Shown one piece after another: positions 53,858-63,105 of a stretch of DNA of 64,000 bases. A program made the position numbers and the translations under genes. Every line of letters begins with the position of its first letter. Position 1 is the first letter of the stretch. The notes under the pieces are model-generated. The model had not been told where the DNA came from. It did not search any database and saw only the letters and a list, made by a program, of their open reading frames with translations. This DNA is from Streptomyces varsoviensis (GTDB taxonomy: Bacteria; Actinomycetota; Actinomycetes; Streptomycetales; Streptomycetaceae), in NCBI RefSeq assembly GCF_000718635.1, contig NZ_JOBF01000028.1:1-64000 (forward strand), given 5' to 3'.

Positions 53858-55393
53858 ATGCCCGTGTACGACTACGTCGTGATCGGCGGCGGCACCGCCG
53901 GTTCCGTCATCGCCTCCCGCCTCACCGAGAACCCCGACGTCACCGTCGCCGTCATCGAGGGCGGACCGACCGACATCGACCGGGACGACGTCCTCACGCT
54001 GCGCAGATGGCTGGGGCTGCTCGGCGGCGACCTCGACTACGACTACCCGACGGTCGAGCAGCCGCGCGGCAACTCCCACATCCGGCACAGCCGGGCGCGC
54101 GTGCTGGGCGGGTGCTCCTCGCACAACACCCTGATCTCCTTCAAGCCGCTGCCCGGCGACTGGGACGAGTGGGCGACCGCCGGGGCCGAGGGCTGGGACG
54201 CCGAGTCCATGGACCCGTACTTCTACCGGCTGCGCAACAACATCGTCGCGGTGGACGAGAAGGACCGCAACGCCATCGCGAGCGACTTCGTGAACGCCGC
54301 GCGGACCGCCACCGGCGTGCCGCGCGTGGAGGGCTTCAACAAGAAGCCGTTCCACGAGGGCGTGGGCTTCTTCGACCTCTCGTACCACCCCGAGAACAAC
54401 AAGCGCTCCTCCGCGTCGGTCGCCTATCTGCACCCCTTCCTCGACCGGCCGAACCTCCACATCATGCTGGAGACCTGGGCGTACAAGCTGGAGCTGGACG
54501 GCACCCGCGCGACCGGCGTGCACGTGCGCACCAAGGACGGCGAGGAGATCCTCGTCGAGGCCGGCACCGAGGTCCTGGTGTGCGCGGGCGCGGTCGACAC
54601 GCCGCGGCTGCTGATGCACTCCGGCATCGGCCCGCGCAAGGACCTCGAAGCGCTCGGCATCCCGGTCGTCCACGACCTGCCGGGCGTCGGCGAGAACCTT
54701 CTCGACCACCCCGAGTCCGTCATCGTCTGGGAGACGAACGGGCCCATCCCGGAGAACTCGGCGATGGACTCCGACGCCGGCCTGTTCATCCAGCGCGACC
54801 CCGCGGCGAACGGCCCGGACCTGATGTTCCACTTCTACCAAATCCCGTTCACCGACAACCCGGAGCGGCTCGGCTACGAGAAGCCCGAGCACGGCGTGTC
54901 GATGACGCCCAACATCCCCAAGCCGCACAGCCGCGGCCGGCTCTACCTCACCAGCGCCGATCCCGAGGTCAAGCCCGCCCTCGACTTCCGCTACTTCACC
55001 GACGAGGACGACTACGACGGCCGCACCCTCGTCGACGGCATCCGCATCGCCCGCGAGATCGCCAAGACCGAGCCGCTGGCCGGCTGGCTCAAGCGCGAGG
55101 TCTGCCCGGGCCCGGAGGTCACCTCCGACGAGGACATCAGCGAGTACGCGCGCAAGGTCGCGCACACCGTGTACCACCCGGCGGGCACCTGCCGAATGGG
55201 CGCTTCCGATGATGAACTCGCCGTTGTGGACCCCAACTTGAACATCCGTGGCATGCAGAACATCCGTATCGCCGACGCATCGGTCTTCCCGACGATGCCC
55301 GCCGTGAACCCGATGATCGGAGTCCTGATGGTGGGGGAGAAGTGCGCCGAAATGCTTGCCGCGGCCGCGACACGCGGGGGTGATGACGCGTGA
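53858..55393 (+). CDS. betA: GMC-family oxidoreductase, probable choline dehydrogenase
   Basis: A 511-residue FAD enzyme. ADP-binding motif [20 protein letters not shown] signature region [15 protein letters not shown]-terminal active-site region [11 protein letters not shown] (catalytic His) and [19 protein letters not shown] (second catalytic position Asn). Context (betaine aldehyde dehydrogenase before, betaine ABC transporter after) supports choline as substrate. The stop overlaps the next GTG by 4 bases. Confidence 0.87.
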   Translation: MPVYDYVVIGGGTAGSVIASRLTENPDVTVAVIEGGPTDIDRDDVLTLRRWLGLLGGDLDYDYPTVEQPRGNSHIRHSRARVLGGCSSHNTLISFKPLPGDWDEWATAGAEGWDAESMDPYFYRLRNNIVAVDEKDRNAIASDFVNAARTATGVPRVEGFNKKPFHEGVGFFDLSYHPENNKRSSASVAYLHPFLDRPNLHIMLETWAYKLELDGTRATGVHVRTKDGEEILVEAGTEVLVCAGAVDTPRLLMHSGIGPRKDLEALGIPVVHDLPGVGENLLDHPESVIVWETNGPIPENSAMDSDAGLFIQRDPAANGPDLMFHFYQIPFTDNPERLGYEKPEHGVSMTPNIPKPHSRGRLYLTSADPEVKPALDFRYFTDEDDYDGRTLVDGIRIAREIAKTEPLAGWLKREVCPGPEVTSDEDISEYARKVAHTVYHPAGTCRMGASDDELAVVDPNLNIRGMQNIRIADASVFPTMPAVNPMIGVLMVGEKCAEMLAAAATRGGDDA

Positions 55394-56496
55394 CCAGTAC
55401 CGTACCGGCGCCCCGCGCAGCGGCGGACCGCCCGAAAGGCGGACCGGAGGGCGACGGCGCGCCCGTCTTCTCCGTACGCAACCTGTGGAAGGTCTTCGGC
55501 CCCAAGCCGGAGCGCGTGCCGGGCGGCCCGCTCGCCGAACTCCCCGCCGACGAGCTGCGCCGCGAGGCCGGCTGCACCGTCGCCGTCCGCGATGTCTCCT
55601 TCGACGTCCGCCAGGGCGAGGTCTTCGTCGTCATGGGCCTCTCCGGCTCCGGCAAGTCCACCCTGGTCCGCTGCCTGACCCGGCTCATCGAGCCGACCAG
55701 CGGCGAGATAGCCATCGACGGCGAGGACGTGTGCGGCATGGACCGCGGCCGGCTGCGCGACCTGCGCCGGCACCGCGCCGCCATGGTCTTCCAGCACTTC
55801 GGGCTGCTCCCGCACCGCACCGTCCTCGACAACGTCGCGTACGGGCTGGAGATCCAGGGCGTCGGCAAGGCCGAGCGGCGCGCCAAGGCCCACGAGATCG
55901 TCGCCAAGGTCGGCCTCGCCGGCCTCGAATCCCGCCGGCCCGGCCAGCTCTCCGGCGGCCAGCAGCAGCGCGTCGGCCTCGCCCGCGCGCTCGCCTCCGA
56001 CCCCGAAGTCCTCCTCTTCGACGAGCCGTTCAGCGCGCTCGACCCGCTGATCCGCCGCGACATGCAGGAAGAGGTCGTCCGGCTGCACCGCGACGAGGGC
56101 CGCACCATGGTCTTCATCACCCACGACCTCAGCGAGGCGCTGCGCGTCGGCGACCGCATCGCCCTGATGCGCGACGGGCGCGTCGTGCAGTGCGGCACCC
56201 CCGAGGAGATCGTCGGCTCGCCCGCCGACGACTACGTGCGCGACTTCGTCCGCGACGTGCCGCGCGAACAGGTGCTGACCGTGCGCCGCGCCATGCGGCC
56301 GGTCGCGAAGACCGACGCCAAGGACGGCGCGACGCTCGCGCCCGACACCACCGTCTCCGACGCCATCGAGGCCGTCGCGCGCAGCGGCGGCCCGGTGCGG
56401 GTCGTCGACGAGGGGCGGTGCGTGGGCGTCATCGATTACGAGTGCCTGCTGGGCGTAGTGGCGGGACTGGACCGGGGAGAGGTAGCGGCGGCATGA
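55390..56496 (+). CDS. Glycine betaine/proline ABC transporter ATP-binding protein
   Basis: OpuAA/ProV-type ATPase of 368 residues: Walker [11 protein letters not shown]-loop [13 protein letters not shown], signature [15 protein letters not shown], Walker [15 protein letters not shown]-loop [10 protein letters not shown]. The C-terminal ~90 residues form a CBS-like segment ([20 protein letters not shown]), shorter than the paired CBS domains of OpuA that sense ionic strength. GTG start overlapping the GMC stop; the stop overlaps the next ATG (ATGA). Confidence 0.93.
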   Translation: MTSTVPAPRAAADRPKGGPEGDGAPVFSVRNLWKVFGPKPERVPGGPLAELPADELRREAGCTVAVRDVSFDVRQGEVFVVMGLSGSGKSTLVRCLTRLIEPTSGEIAIDGEDVCGMDRGRLRDLRRHRAAMVFQHFGLLPHRTVLDNVAYGLEIQGVGKAERRAKAHEIVAKVGLAGLESRRPGQLSGGQQQRVGLARALASDPEVLLFDEPFSALDPLIRRDMQEEVVRLHRDEGRTMVFITHDLSEALRVGDRIALMRDGRVVQCGTPEEIVGSPADDYVRDFVRDVPREQVLTVRRAMRPVAKTDAKDGATLAPDTTVSDAIEAVARSGGPVRVVDEGRCVGVIDYECLLGVVAGLDRGEVAAA

Positions 56497-57029
56497 GCGC
56501 GATGTACGACAGCACGGTGGCGGCGGCGAGCGCCGCCGTCGCGGCCGAGGAGGCCCGCGCGGCCTCCGGCGCCGTCACGGACCGGGTGGGGGAGGCCGCG
56601 GCCGGCGCCGTGGGCGCCGCGCCGCGCTCCGGGGCGGCGGCCGTCGGCGCCCTCGCGAGCGCCGCCCTGCGCGTGGGAAGCGCCTCCCGCCGCGCCGCGG
56701 AGGCCGAACGGCCCGGCGCCGGGCGGGCCGACGGCGAACGGTCCAATGCCGGACGGTCCAATGCAGAGCGGCTGAACGCCGAGCGGTCCAACGCCGAGCG
56801 GCCCGAGGCCGGGCAGCCTTCCGCCGGGCGCAGGCTCATGGCCTGGGCCGCGCGCGCCGGGTCCGCCGTCGCCGACGCCCTGCGGCCCGAGGTGGCCACC
56901 GTCGGCTCCGCCGCCCGCACCGCGCCGCTGCCCGTCGTCCGCCCGGTCGGCGGCTGGTCCACCGTGGCCGGCCGCACGGCAGCGACCGCCGGTCCGCCCG
57001 GCCGCGCCGCCCGCGGGAGGCGCGTGTGA
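56493..57029 (+). CDS. Ala-rich hypothetical protein coupled inside the betaine operon
   Basis: A 178-residue reading frame joined on both sides by 4-base overlaps (ATGA with the ATPase stop, GTGA with the permease start). Composition is Ala/Arg/Gly-rich and helical; the middle has repeated SNAERxNAERSN units and the C-terminal part [20 protein letters not shown]. No membrane helix, no family recognised. The exact overlaps argue that it is translated; the low-complexity content argues caution. It could be an accessory subunit, or a linker-like relic of a fusion. Confidence 0.55.
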   Translation: MSAMYDSTVAAASAAVAAEEARAASGAVTDRVGEAAAGAVGAAPRSGAAAVGALASAALRVGSASRRAAEAERPGAGRADGERSNAGRSNAERLNAERSNAERPEAGQPSAGRRLMAWAARAGSAVADALRPEVATVGSAARTAPLPVVRPVGGWSTVAGRTAATAGPPGRAARGRRV

Positions 57030-58999
57030 GCGTCGCCACCCCCACCGCCCCCGAAGCGGCCCCGGCCCCGGCCCTCAGAACGGCCCTGCGACATCCCGCC
57101 GTCCGTAAACTCCTGCTGCTCGCCGTCCTCGCGGCGATCCTCGTGCCCATCGTCAACGCCAAATGGGCGAGCGGCAGTTGGCCCCACGCGCTGACCGTCG
57201 ACGCGTCCGGCCCGCTCGGCAAGGCCAGCGACTGGATCATCGACAACCGCGACAGCCACTGGCTGTTCCTCTACTTCTTCGGGCACATCAGCAACGCCAT
57301 CGTCATCTCGGTGCGCGCCGTCTACCTCGTGCTCCTCGCCCTCGGCTGGGCCGGCGTCACCGCCGCCGCCACCCTCGTCGCCTGGCGCGTCGCGGGCGTG
57401 CGGATCGCCGTCACCGCCCTCGTCTCCTTCGCGGTCACCGGCCTCCTCGACATGTGGGTGCCGGGCATGCAGACCCTCGCCCTCATGGTCGTCGCCGTCC
57501 TCGCCTCCGTCGTGATCGGCGGGCTCCTCGGGCTCGCGGGCGGGCTCTCGGACCGTACGTTCCGGATGCTGCGGCCCGTCCTCGACACGATGCAGGTGCT
57601 GCCCGCCTTCGCGTACCTGCTGCCCGTCGTCATGGTCTTCGGCATCGGCGTGCCGTCCGCCGTCATCGCGACCGTCATCTACGCCGCGCCGCCCATGGCC
57701 CGCCTCACCGCGCTCGGCCTGCGCGGCGCGGACAAGGGCGTCCTGGAGGCCGTCGAATCGCTCGGCGCCACCGGCCGCCAGCGGCTGCTGTCCGCCCGGC
57801 TGCCGCTGGCCCGCAAGGAACTGCTGCTCGGCCTCAATCAGACCATCATGATGGCGCTGTCCATGGCCGTGATCGCCTCGATGATCGGCGCGGCCGGCCT
57901 GGGCGACCGCGTCTACCAGGCGCTCTCCGCCGTCGATGTCGGCGCGGCCCTCGCCGCGGGCATCCCGATCGTCCTCCTCGCCATCGTCATGGACCGTACG
58001 ACCGGCGCCGCCGGAGAGCGCATGGGCGCCGAGCCGAGCGGGCCCAAGTGGCTGCGCTCCAAGGCCGCCTGGGCGGGCGTCGCCGTCGTGACGGCCGCGG
58101 TCGCCGTCGCCGGCCGGCTCGCCGGGTCGCAGGTGTGGCCCGCGAGCTGGACCGTCGCCATCGCCGCCCCCGTCAACGACGCCAAGAACTGGATGGTCGA
58201 CCACCTCTACTCCGGCGTCCCCGTCGTCGGCGGCACCAACGACTGGGCCGGGCACTTCACCACCTGGGTGCTCGACCCGATCCGTGACGGCCTCCAGGAC
58301 GCCCCGTGGTGGGGCGTGCTGCTCGTCGTCGCCGCGCTGGCCTGGCTCATCGGCACCTGGGCCACCGCCCTGACCTCCGTGCTCGCCATGGCCGCGATCG
58401 GCGTACTGGGCCTGTGGCAGCCGTCCATGGACACCCTGTCCCAGGTGCTGGCCGCGCTCGTCGTGACGCTGGTCGTCGGCTTCGCCGTCGGCATCGCCGC
58501 CGCCCGCAGCCGCCGCCTGGAGGCCGTGCTCCGGCCGGTCCTGGACGTGTTCCAGACCATGCCGCAGTTCGTCTACCTCATCCCCGTGGTCGCGCTCTTC
58601 AGCGTCGGACGCGCGCCGGGCGTCGCCGCGGCCGTGATCTACGCGCTGCCGGCCGTCATCCGCATCACCACCCAGGGCATCAAGCAGGTCGACCCCTCCG
58701 CCATGGAGTCCGCCCGCTCGCTCGGCGCCACCAGCGGCCAGCAGCTCCGGCAGGTCCAACTGCCGCTCGCCCGGCCCGCGTTGCTGCTCGCCGCCAACCA
58801 GGGCGTGGTGCTCGTACTCGCCGTCGTCACCATCGCCGCGCTCGTCGGCTCCGGCGCCCTCGGCTACGACGTCGTCACCGGCCTCGCCAAGGGCGACCTG
58901 GCCACCGGCCTGCCCGCAGGCGTCGCCATCGTCTGCCTCGGGCTGATGCTCGACCGGGTCACGCAGCCGACGGCGCGCCGCGCGCGGAAGGGGGCCTGA
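57026..58999 (+). CDS. Glycine betaine ABC transporter permease, tandem-fused
   Basis: A 657-residue permease with two homologous halves in one chain. Each half has about five to six transmembrane helices and an EAA loop: AVESLGATGRQRLLSARLPL in the first, ARSLGATSGQQLRQVQLPLA in the second. A single polypeptide thus forms the whole channel usually made by two ProW/OpuAB copies. Hydrophobic segments include LLLLAVLAAILVPIV and LMVVAVLASVVIGGLLGLAG. GTG 57026 overlaps the Ala-rich ORF; followed by the binding protein after one base. Confidence 0.92.
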   Translation: MSVATPTAPEAAPAPALRTALRHPAVRKLLLLAVLAAILVPIVNAKWASGSWPHALTVDASGPLGKASDWIIDNRDSHWLFLYFFGHISNAIVISVRAVYLVLLALGWAGVTAAATLVAWRVAGVRIAVTALVSFAVTGLLDMWVPGMQTLALMVVAVLASVVIGGLLGLAGGLSDRTFRMLRPVLDTMQVLPAFAYLLPVVMVFGIGVPSAVIATVIYAAPPMARLTALGLRGADKGVLEAVESLGATGRQRLLSARLPLARKELLLGLNQTIMMALSMAVIASMIGAAGLGDRVYQALSAVDVGAALAAGIPIVLLAIVMDRTTGAAGERMGAEPSGPKWLRSKAAWAGVAVVTAAVAVAGRLAGSQVWPASWTVAIAAPVNDAKNWMVDHLYSGVPVVGGTNDWAGHFTTWVLDPIRDGLQDAPWWGVLLVVAALAWLIGTWATALTSVLAMAAIGVLGLWQPSMDTLSQVLAALVVTLVVGFAVGIAAARSRRLEAVLRPVLDVFQTMPQFVYLIPVVALFSVGRAPGVAAAVIYALPAVIRITTQGIKQVDPSAMESARSLGATSGQQLRQVQLPLARPALLLAANQGVVLVLAVVTIAALVGSGALGYDVVTGLAKGDLATGLPAGVAIVCLGLMLDRVTQPTARRARKGA

Positions 59000-59000
59000 C

Positions 59001-59999
59001 GTGGCTCGTTCTCTCAAGGGCCGTACGGGCGTACGTACGCGGACCGCCCTCGCCGCCGTCTCCGGGCTCGGGCTGCTCGCCGCCACCGGCTGCGGCGCCG
59101 CCGACATGACCAAGCAGTCCTCGCCGTACGTCAACGCCCAGGGCGCGAAGACCGTGACGCTCTCCGTGCAGACCTGGGTCGGCGCCCAGGCGGACGTCGC
59201 GGTCGCCAAGTACCTGCTGGAGCACAAGCTCGACTACCGCGTGGACACCGTGCAGGTCGACGAGGTCCCCGCGTGGGACGCGCTCAGCCAGGGCCGCGTC
59301 GACGCCATCATGGAGGACTGGGGCCACCCCGAGCAGGAGCAGCGGTACGTCAAGGACAAGAAGACGATCACCGCGGCCGGCGGCGTCGGCGTCATCGGCC
59401 ACATCGGCTGGTGGGTGCCGAAGTACTGGGCGGACCAGCACCCCGAGGTCAAGGACTGGAAGAACCTCAACAAGTTCGCGCGGCAGCTCCGCACCCCGGA
59501 GAGCGGCAGCAAGGGCCAGCTCCTCGACGGTTCGCCGTCGTACGTCACCAACGACAAGGCCCTCGTGAAGAACCTCGGCCTGGACTACCAGGTCGTCTTC
59601 GCCGGCTCCGAGGCGGCGCAGATCACCCAGATCCAGCAGTTCGCGAAGCAGAAGAAACCGTTCCTGACGTACTGGTACGAGCCGCAGTGGCTCTTCAACG
59701 AGGTGCCGATGGTGGAGGTGAAGCTGCCCGAGTACACCGATAAGTGCGCCGAGAAGGGGGCCGCCGACCCTTCCACGGTGGACTGCGCGTACCCGACCAC
59801 GCCCCTTCAGAAGTACCTGAACACGGACTTCGTGAAGCACGGCGGGGACGCCGCGACGTTCTTGAAGAAGTTCAAGTGGTCGAAGGACGAGCAGAACGAG
59901 GTGTCGGAGATGATCGCCTCGCAGAAGCTGTCGCCCGAGGCCGCCGCCAAGAAGTGGGTGGAGAAGAACCCTTCGGTGTGGAAGGCCTGGATGCCGTAG
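59001..59999 (+). CDS. Glycine betaine-binding lipoprotein
   Basis: A 332-residue OpuAC/ProX-type substrate-binding protein tethered by a lipid. Signal peptide TALAAVSGLGLLAATGC with Cys as lipobox residue; mature domain with VDTVQVDEVPAWDALSQGRV, IMEDWGHPEQEQRYV, HIGWWVPKYWADQHPEV and FLTYWYEPQWLFNEV, whose tryptophans fit the aromatic cage that holds the trimethylammonium group. GTG start 1 base after the permease stop. Last gene of the operon. Confidence 0.92.
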   Translation: MARSLKGRTGVRTRTALAAVSGLGLLAATGCGAADMTKQSSPYVNAQGAKTVTLSVQTWVGAQADVAVAKYLLEHKLDYRVDTVQVDEVPAWDALSQGRVDAIMEDWGHPEQEQRYVKDKKTITAAGGVGVIGHIGWWVPKYWADQHPEVKDWKNLNKFARQLRTPESGSKGQLLDGSPSYVTNDKALVKNLGLDYQVVFAGSEAAQITQIQQFAKQKKPFLTYWYEPQWLFNEVPMVEVKLPEYTDKCAEKGAADPSTVDCAYPTTPLQKYLNTDFVKHGGDAATFLKKFKWSKDEQNEVSEMIASQKLSPEAAAKKWVEKNPSVWKAWMP

Positions 60000-60022
60000 C
60001 CCTGCGGGCGGCTTTGGGCCTT

Positions 60023-60071
60023 GGGCTCGGCTCCGGCGTGGTTGCGGCCACTCCGGGGCCGAGCCCTTTTT
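60023..60071 (+). terminator. Terminator of the betaine operon
   Basis: GGGCTCGGC (60023-60031) and GCCGAGCCC (60058-60066) form a 9-bp stem with an internally paired loop, followed by five T. Confidence 0.8.
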
Positions 60072-60127
60072 CGGGGCTCCGCCCCGGACGCCGGCCCGCC
60101 AACTCCCCGGCCGCCGTCCGGCTGTGT

Positions 60128-60463
60128 TCAGCGAGGAGCGGTACCGCGCGGGGACTCTGCGTCCAGGAGCGTGAGCAGCCCGGGGAATCTCTTCTCGATG
60201 TCCGCGCGTCGTAGTCGGATGCCCTTGCGGTTGCCGTAGTCGATCTCGTCGATGAGACCTGCCTCGCGCAGGACCCGGAAGTGGTGGGTCTGGGTCTGCT
60301 TCGAGATCGGAAGATCGAACGAGTTGCAGCCCCGCTCGTTGTCGCTGCGGTCGGCGGCCAACTCCGTCATCACCGAACGACGGTGCTCGTCGGCGAGGGC
60401 GCGGAACACCGCACCCAGATCGAGCGCGTCGGCCGCCGGGCCGACCAGGTTCCTCCGGGCCAC
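60128..60463 (-). CDS. ArsR-family winged-helix regulator
   Basis: A 111-residue regulator: LGAVFRALADEHRRSVMTEL, SFDLPISKQTQTHHFRVLRE (recognition helix), AGLIDEIDYGNRKGIRLRRA (wing). The metal-binding Cys pair of classical ArsR/SmtB proteins is absent (a single Cys), so it probably senses another signal. GTG 60463 with a perfect AAGGAGG. Divergent from an FAD monooxygenase, with two 22-bp palindromes between, its presumed operators. Confidence 0.85.
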   Translation of the reverse strand: MARRNLVGPAADALDLGAVFRALADEHRRSVMTELAADRSDNERGCNSFDLPISKQTQTHHFRVLREAGLIDEIDYGNRKGIRLRRADIEKRFPGLLTLLDAESPRGTAPR

Positions 60464-60477
60464 GCGGCACCTCCTTC

Positions 60478-60499
60478 AGGTATGGCTTGCATCGTACCT
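60478..60499. promoter_or_regulatory. ArsR operator, proximal imperfect site
   Basis: AGGTATGGC-TTGC-ATCGTACCT has the same 9-4-9 layout as the second site; the arms match at six or seven of nine positions. It lies close to the ArsR ribosome site. Confidence 0.55.
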
Positions 60500-60517
60500 G
60501 AAGGGCGTGTTTCCCTG

Positions 60518-60539
60518 AGGTACGAAATTGTTCGTACCT
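60518..60539. promoter_or_regulatory. ArsR operator, perfect site
   Basis: AGGTACGAA-ATTG-TTCGTACCT, perfect 9-bp arms with a 4-bp centre, located 40 bp (centre to centre) from the imperfect site and 95 bases before the monooxygenase ATG. Confidence 0.75.
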
Positions 60540-60633
60540 TCGTCCGGTCGCGCCGCCCCGTGCCGCCGTTCCCGCAGACCCGGCCCGGCACTCGCCGGGG
60601 ACCTGGTCATCGACACTCCGAGAGGTCATCGTC

Positions 60634-61776
60634 ATGAAGAAGCCCGAGGTGCTGATAGTCGGCGCCGGAATCGCAGGGCCCGCACTCGCGTACTGGCTCT
60701 CCCGGAAGGGATACCGGCCGACGGTCGTCGAACACGCCCGGTCGCTGCGCTCCGGTGGCAGCGCGATCGTCGTGAAGGGGCCCGCGATCCCCGTCGCCGA
60801 GCGCATGGGCATCCTCCCGCGGCTTCGCGAGCTCGCCACCCGCAATCGGACGCTGACCCTGCTCGACCCCGACGGCAGGCGAATCCTGCGATCCCCGCTC
60901 GCCTCGGACAAGGCGCCGACGGTCGAGGTGACCCGGGCCGACCTGTCCGAGGTGCTCCACCGGGCGGCGCGGACCGAGGCCGAGTTCCTGTTCGACGACA
61001 CGGTCACCGCTCTCGACCAGGACGCAGGCGGGGTGGACGTCACCTTCCGGCGGTCCGCGCCACGCCGCTTCGACCTGGTGGTCGGCGCCGACGGGATGCA
61101 CTCCACCGTACGGCGCCTGGTATTCGGGCCCGAGCGGCAGTTCGCGGGCGACCTGGGCCTGTACGGCGCGACCGTACCGCTGGAGCCCGACGCCGTCGAG
61201 GACCCGACCGAGATGACGATGCTGACCGTGCCGAACCGGATGCTGGTCCTCCACCCCTCGCGGACCACCCCGCTCGCGATCTTCACCTTCCGGGCCGCAC
61301 GGTCGGCGCCCTACGACCGCAAGAACATCGACCTTCACAAGCGGATCGTGGCCGACGCCTACGCCGATGTGCGGTGGCGGGCACCGGAACTCGTCAAGGC
61401 GTTCCTCGACCACCCGGCTCCGTACTTCGACCCCCTGACCACCGTCCGGGTGCCCTCGTGGTCCCGCGGACGGGTCGTCCTGCTCGGGGACGCGGCGGCG
61501 GCGACAGCCCTGCTGGGCGACGGGTCCAGCATGGCGATGGCGGGCGCGTACGCCCTCGCGGAAGAGCTCGCCGCCCACCCCGGTGACCACGCCCGCGCCT
61601 TCGCCGCCTACGAGTCGCGGCTCCGCCGCGAGGTGGGCCCGCGGCAGCGGCGCGTCGGGCCGCTCTCCAGGCTCCTGGTGCCCCGCACCCGGTCGGGCCT
61701 CGCGGTGCGCAACGCGGTGGGCCGCGCGGTCGGCCGCACGAACCGGATCGCCTCCGCCGAAGCCGCGAACCGGTAG
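60634..61776 (+). CDS. FAD-dependent monooxygenase (PHBH-like)
   Basis: A 380-residue class A flavoprotein monooxygenase. Motifs: VLIVGAGIAGPALAYWLSRK (FAD ADP loop), LVVGADGMHSTVRRLV (DG motif), RVVLLGDAAAATALLGDGSS (GD motif, second FAD contact). It probably hydroxylates an aromatic or antibiotic-like molecule, NAD(P)H-dependent. GAGAGG 8 bases before the ATG. Under control of the divergent ArsR protein. Confidence 0.87.
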   Translation: MKKPEVLIVGAGIAGPALAYWLSRKGYRPTVVEHARSLRSGGSAIVVKGPAIPVAERMGILPRLRELATRNRTLTLLDPDGRRILRSPLASDKAPTVEVTRADLSEVLHRAARTEAEFLFDDTVTALDQDAGGVDVTFRRSAPRRFDLVVGADGMHSTVRRLVFGPERQFAGDLGLYGATVPLEPDAVEDPTEMTMLTVPNRMLVLHPSRTTPLAIFTFRAARSAPYDRKNIDLHKRIVADAYADVRWRAPELVKAFLDHPAPYFDPLTTVRVPSWSRGRVVLLGDAAAATALLGDGSSMAMAGAYALAEELAAHPGDHARAFAAYESRLRREVGPRQRRVGPLSRLLVPRTRSGLAVRNAVGRAVGRTNRIASAEAANR

Positions 61777-61900
61777 GCCGGGCCCGCACCGGCCGCTCAC
61801 CGGTCGGTGCGCGGCAATAGGCGGCCGACGTCCGCCCGTCGTGGACCGGTACCTCCACCGCCCGGCTCGATTGCCGCGTGCCCGGTCGCTCTGGGGCTTC

Positions 61901-61916
61901 TTTGGTCCAGACCTAT
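61901..61916. promoter_or_regulatory. DasR-responsive-element-like site of the chitinase gene
   Basis: TTTGGTCCAGACCTAT; its 12-bp core TGGTCCAGACCT differs from the palindromic dre core TGGTCTAGACCA at two positions. It directly precedes and overlaps the -35, where a DasR repressor relieved by GlcNAc-6-P/GlcN-6-P would act. Confidence 0.6.
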
Positions 61917-61944
61917 TGACCGGTTGTCATGTGCACTCTAGATT
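61916..61944 (+). promoter_or_regulatory. Sigma-70-type promoter of the chitinase gene
   Basis: TTGACC (61916-61921), 17-base spacer, TAGATT (61939-61944). Start expected near 61951, giving a ~28-base leader with AAAGGAG. Confidence 0.7.
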
Positions 61945-61978
61945 CGGGCCGTCAGTCGTGGCCGGAAAGGAGCGCGTC

Positions 61979-63046
61979 ATGATCGGTCGGATGGCTCGGG
62001 TGGTGCGTCTGCTGGGGGCCGGTCTCGCCTTGGCGCTGGTGTCGCAGGTGCCGGCCGCCGCGGCGGGCGGAGGGGCGGGCCCGCGGGAGGACACCTGCGC
62101 GGTGAAGTCGAAGCCCGCCGGGAAGGTGCTCCAGGGGTACTGGGAGAACTGGGACGGCGCGGCCAACGGGGTGCACCCGCCGTTCGGCTGGACGCCGATC
62201 AACGATCCGCGCATCCAGCAGCACGGCTACAACGTCATCAACGCGGCGTTCCCCGTCATCCGCTCCGACGGCACCGTCCTGTGGGAGGACGGCATGGACG
62301 CGACGGTGAAGGTCTCGACCCCGGCCGAGATGTGCGCGGCCAAGGCGGCCGGGCAGACGATCCTGATGTCCATCGGCGGGGCGGCGGCGGGGATCGACCT
62401 CAGCTCCAGCTCCGTCGCGGACCGGTTCGTCGAGACGGTGGTGCCGATCCTCAAGAAGTACAACTTCGACGGCATCGACATCGACCTGGAGACCGGGCTC
62501 ACCGGCACCGGCAACATCAAGCAGCTCTCCACCTCGCAGTCGAACCTCATCCGCATCATCGACGGAGTGCTCGCCAAGATGCCGGCCAACTTCGGCCTCA
62601 CCATGGCGCCCGAGACGGCGTACGTCACCGGCGGCAGCGTGACGTACGGGTCGATCTGGGGCGCGTACCTGCCCATCGTGAAGAAGTACGCGGACAACGG
62701 CCGGCTGTGGTGGCTGAACATGCAGTACTACAACGGCAGCATGTACGGTTGCTCCGGCGACTCGTACTCCGCCGGCACCGTCCAGGGCTTCACCGCGCAG
62801 ACCGACTGCCTGAACAAGGGCCTCGTCGTCCAGGGCACCACCATCAAGGTGCCCTACGACAAGCAGGCCCCCGGCCTGCCCGCGCAGCCCGGCGCCGGGG
62901 GCGGCTACATGTCGACCGGCCTGGTGTCGCAGGCGTGGAACAAGTACGGCGGCGCCCTCAAGGGGCTCATGACCTGGTCCCTGAACTGGGACGGCTCCCG
63001 TAGCTGGAGCTTCGGCAACAACGTCAAGGCCCTGCAAGGGCGGTGA
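61979..63046 (+). CDS. Secreted GH18 chitinase
   Basis: A 355-residue exported endochitinase of glycoside hydrolase family 18, cleaving beta-1,4-GlcNAc chains with substrate-assisted catalysis. Signal peptide RMARVVRLLGAGLALALVSQ ending at AAAAGG; the barrel carries LQGYWENWDG, ILMSIGGAAAG, the catalytic FDGIDIDLE (Glu171 as acid/base), LTMAPETAYV, WWLNMQYYN and MTWSLNWDGS. No separate chitin-binding module. ATG 61979 with AAAGGAG 6 bases upstream. A DasR-like site overlaps the promoter. Confidence 0.94.
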   Translation: MIGRMARVVRLLGAGLALALVSQVPAAAAGGGAGPREDTCAVKSKPAGKVLQGYWENWDGAANGVHPPFGWTPINDPRIQQHGYNVINAAFPVIRSDGTVLWEDGMDATVKVSTPAEMCAAKAAGQTILMSIGGAAAGIDLSSSSVADRFVETVVPILKKYNFDGIDIDLETGLTGTGNIKQLSTSQSNLIRIIDGVLAKMPANFGLTMAPETAYVTGGSVTYGSIWGAYLPIVKKYADNGRLWWLNMQYYNGSMYGCSGDSYSAGTVQGFTAQTDCLNKGLVVQGTTIKVPYDKQAPGLPAQPGAGGGYMSTGLVSQAWNKYGGALKGLMTWSLNWDGSRSWSFGNNVKALQGR

Positions 63047-63063
63047 CGGAGCACGGACGCCGC

Positions 63064-63094
63064 GCCCCTGAGCCCCGCTGAACGGCTCAGGGGC
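63064..63094. terminator. Bidirectional terminator between chitinase and AhpD-like genes
   Basis: GCCCCTGAGCC (63064-63074) and GGCTCAGGGGC (63084-63094) form a perfect 11-bp stem with a 9-base loop between convergent genes. Confidence 0.8.
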
Positions 63095-63105
63095 GTTCGC
63101 GTGCG

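Noticed and set aside
56429..59227. A 932-codon minus-strand frame opposite the betaine permease
   Set aside because: Shadow frame over an unmistakable ABC permease; composition is Gly/Asp/Arg/His noise.
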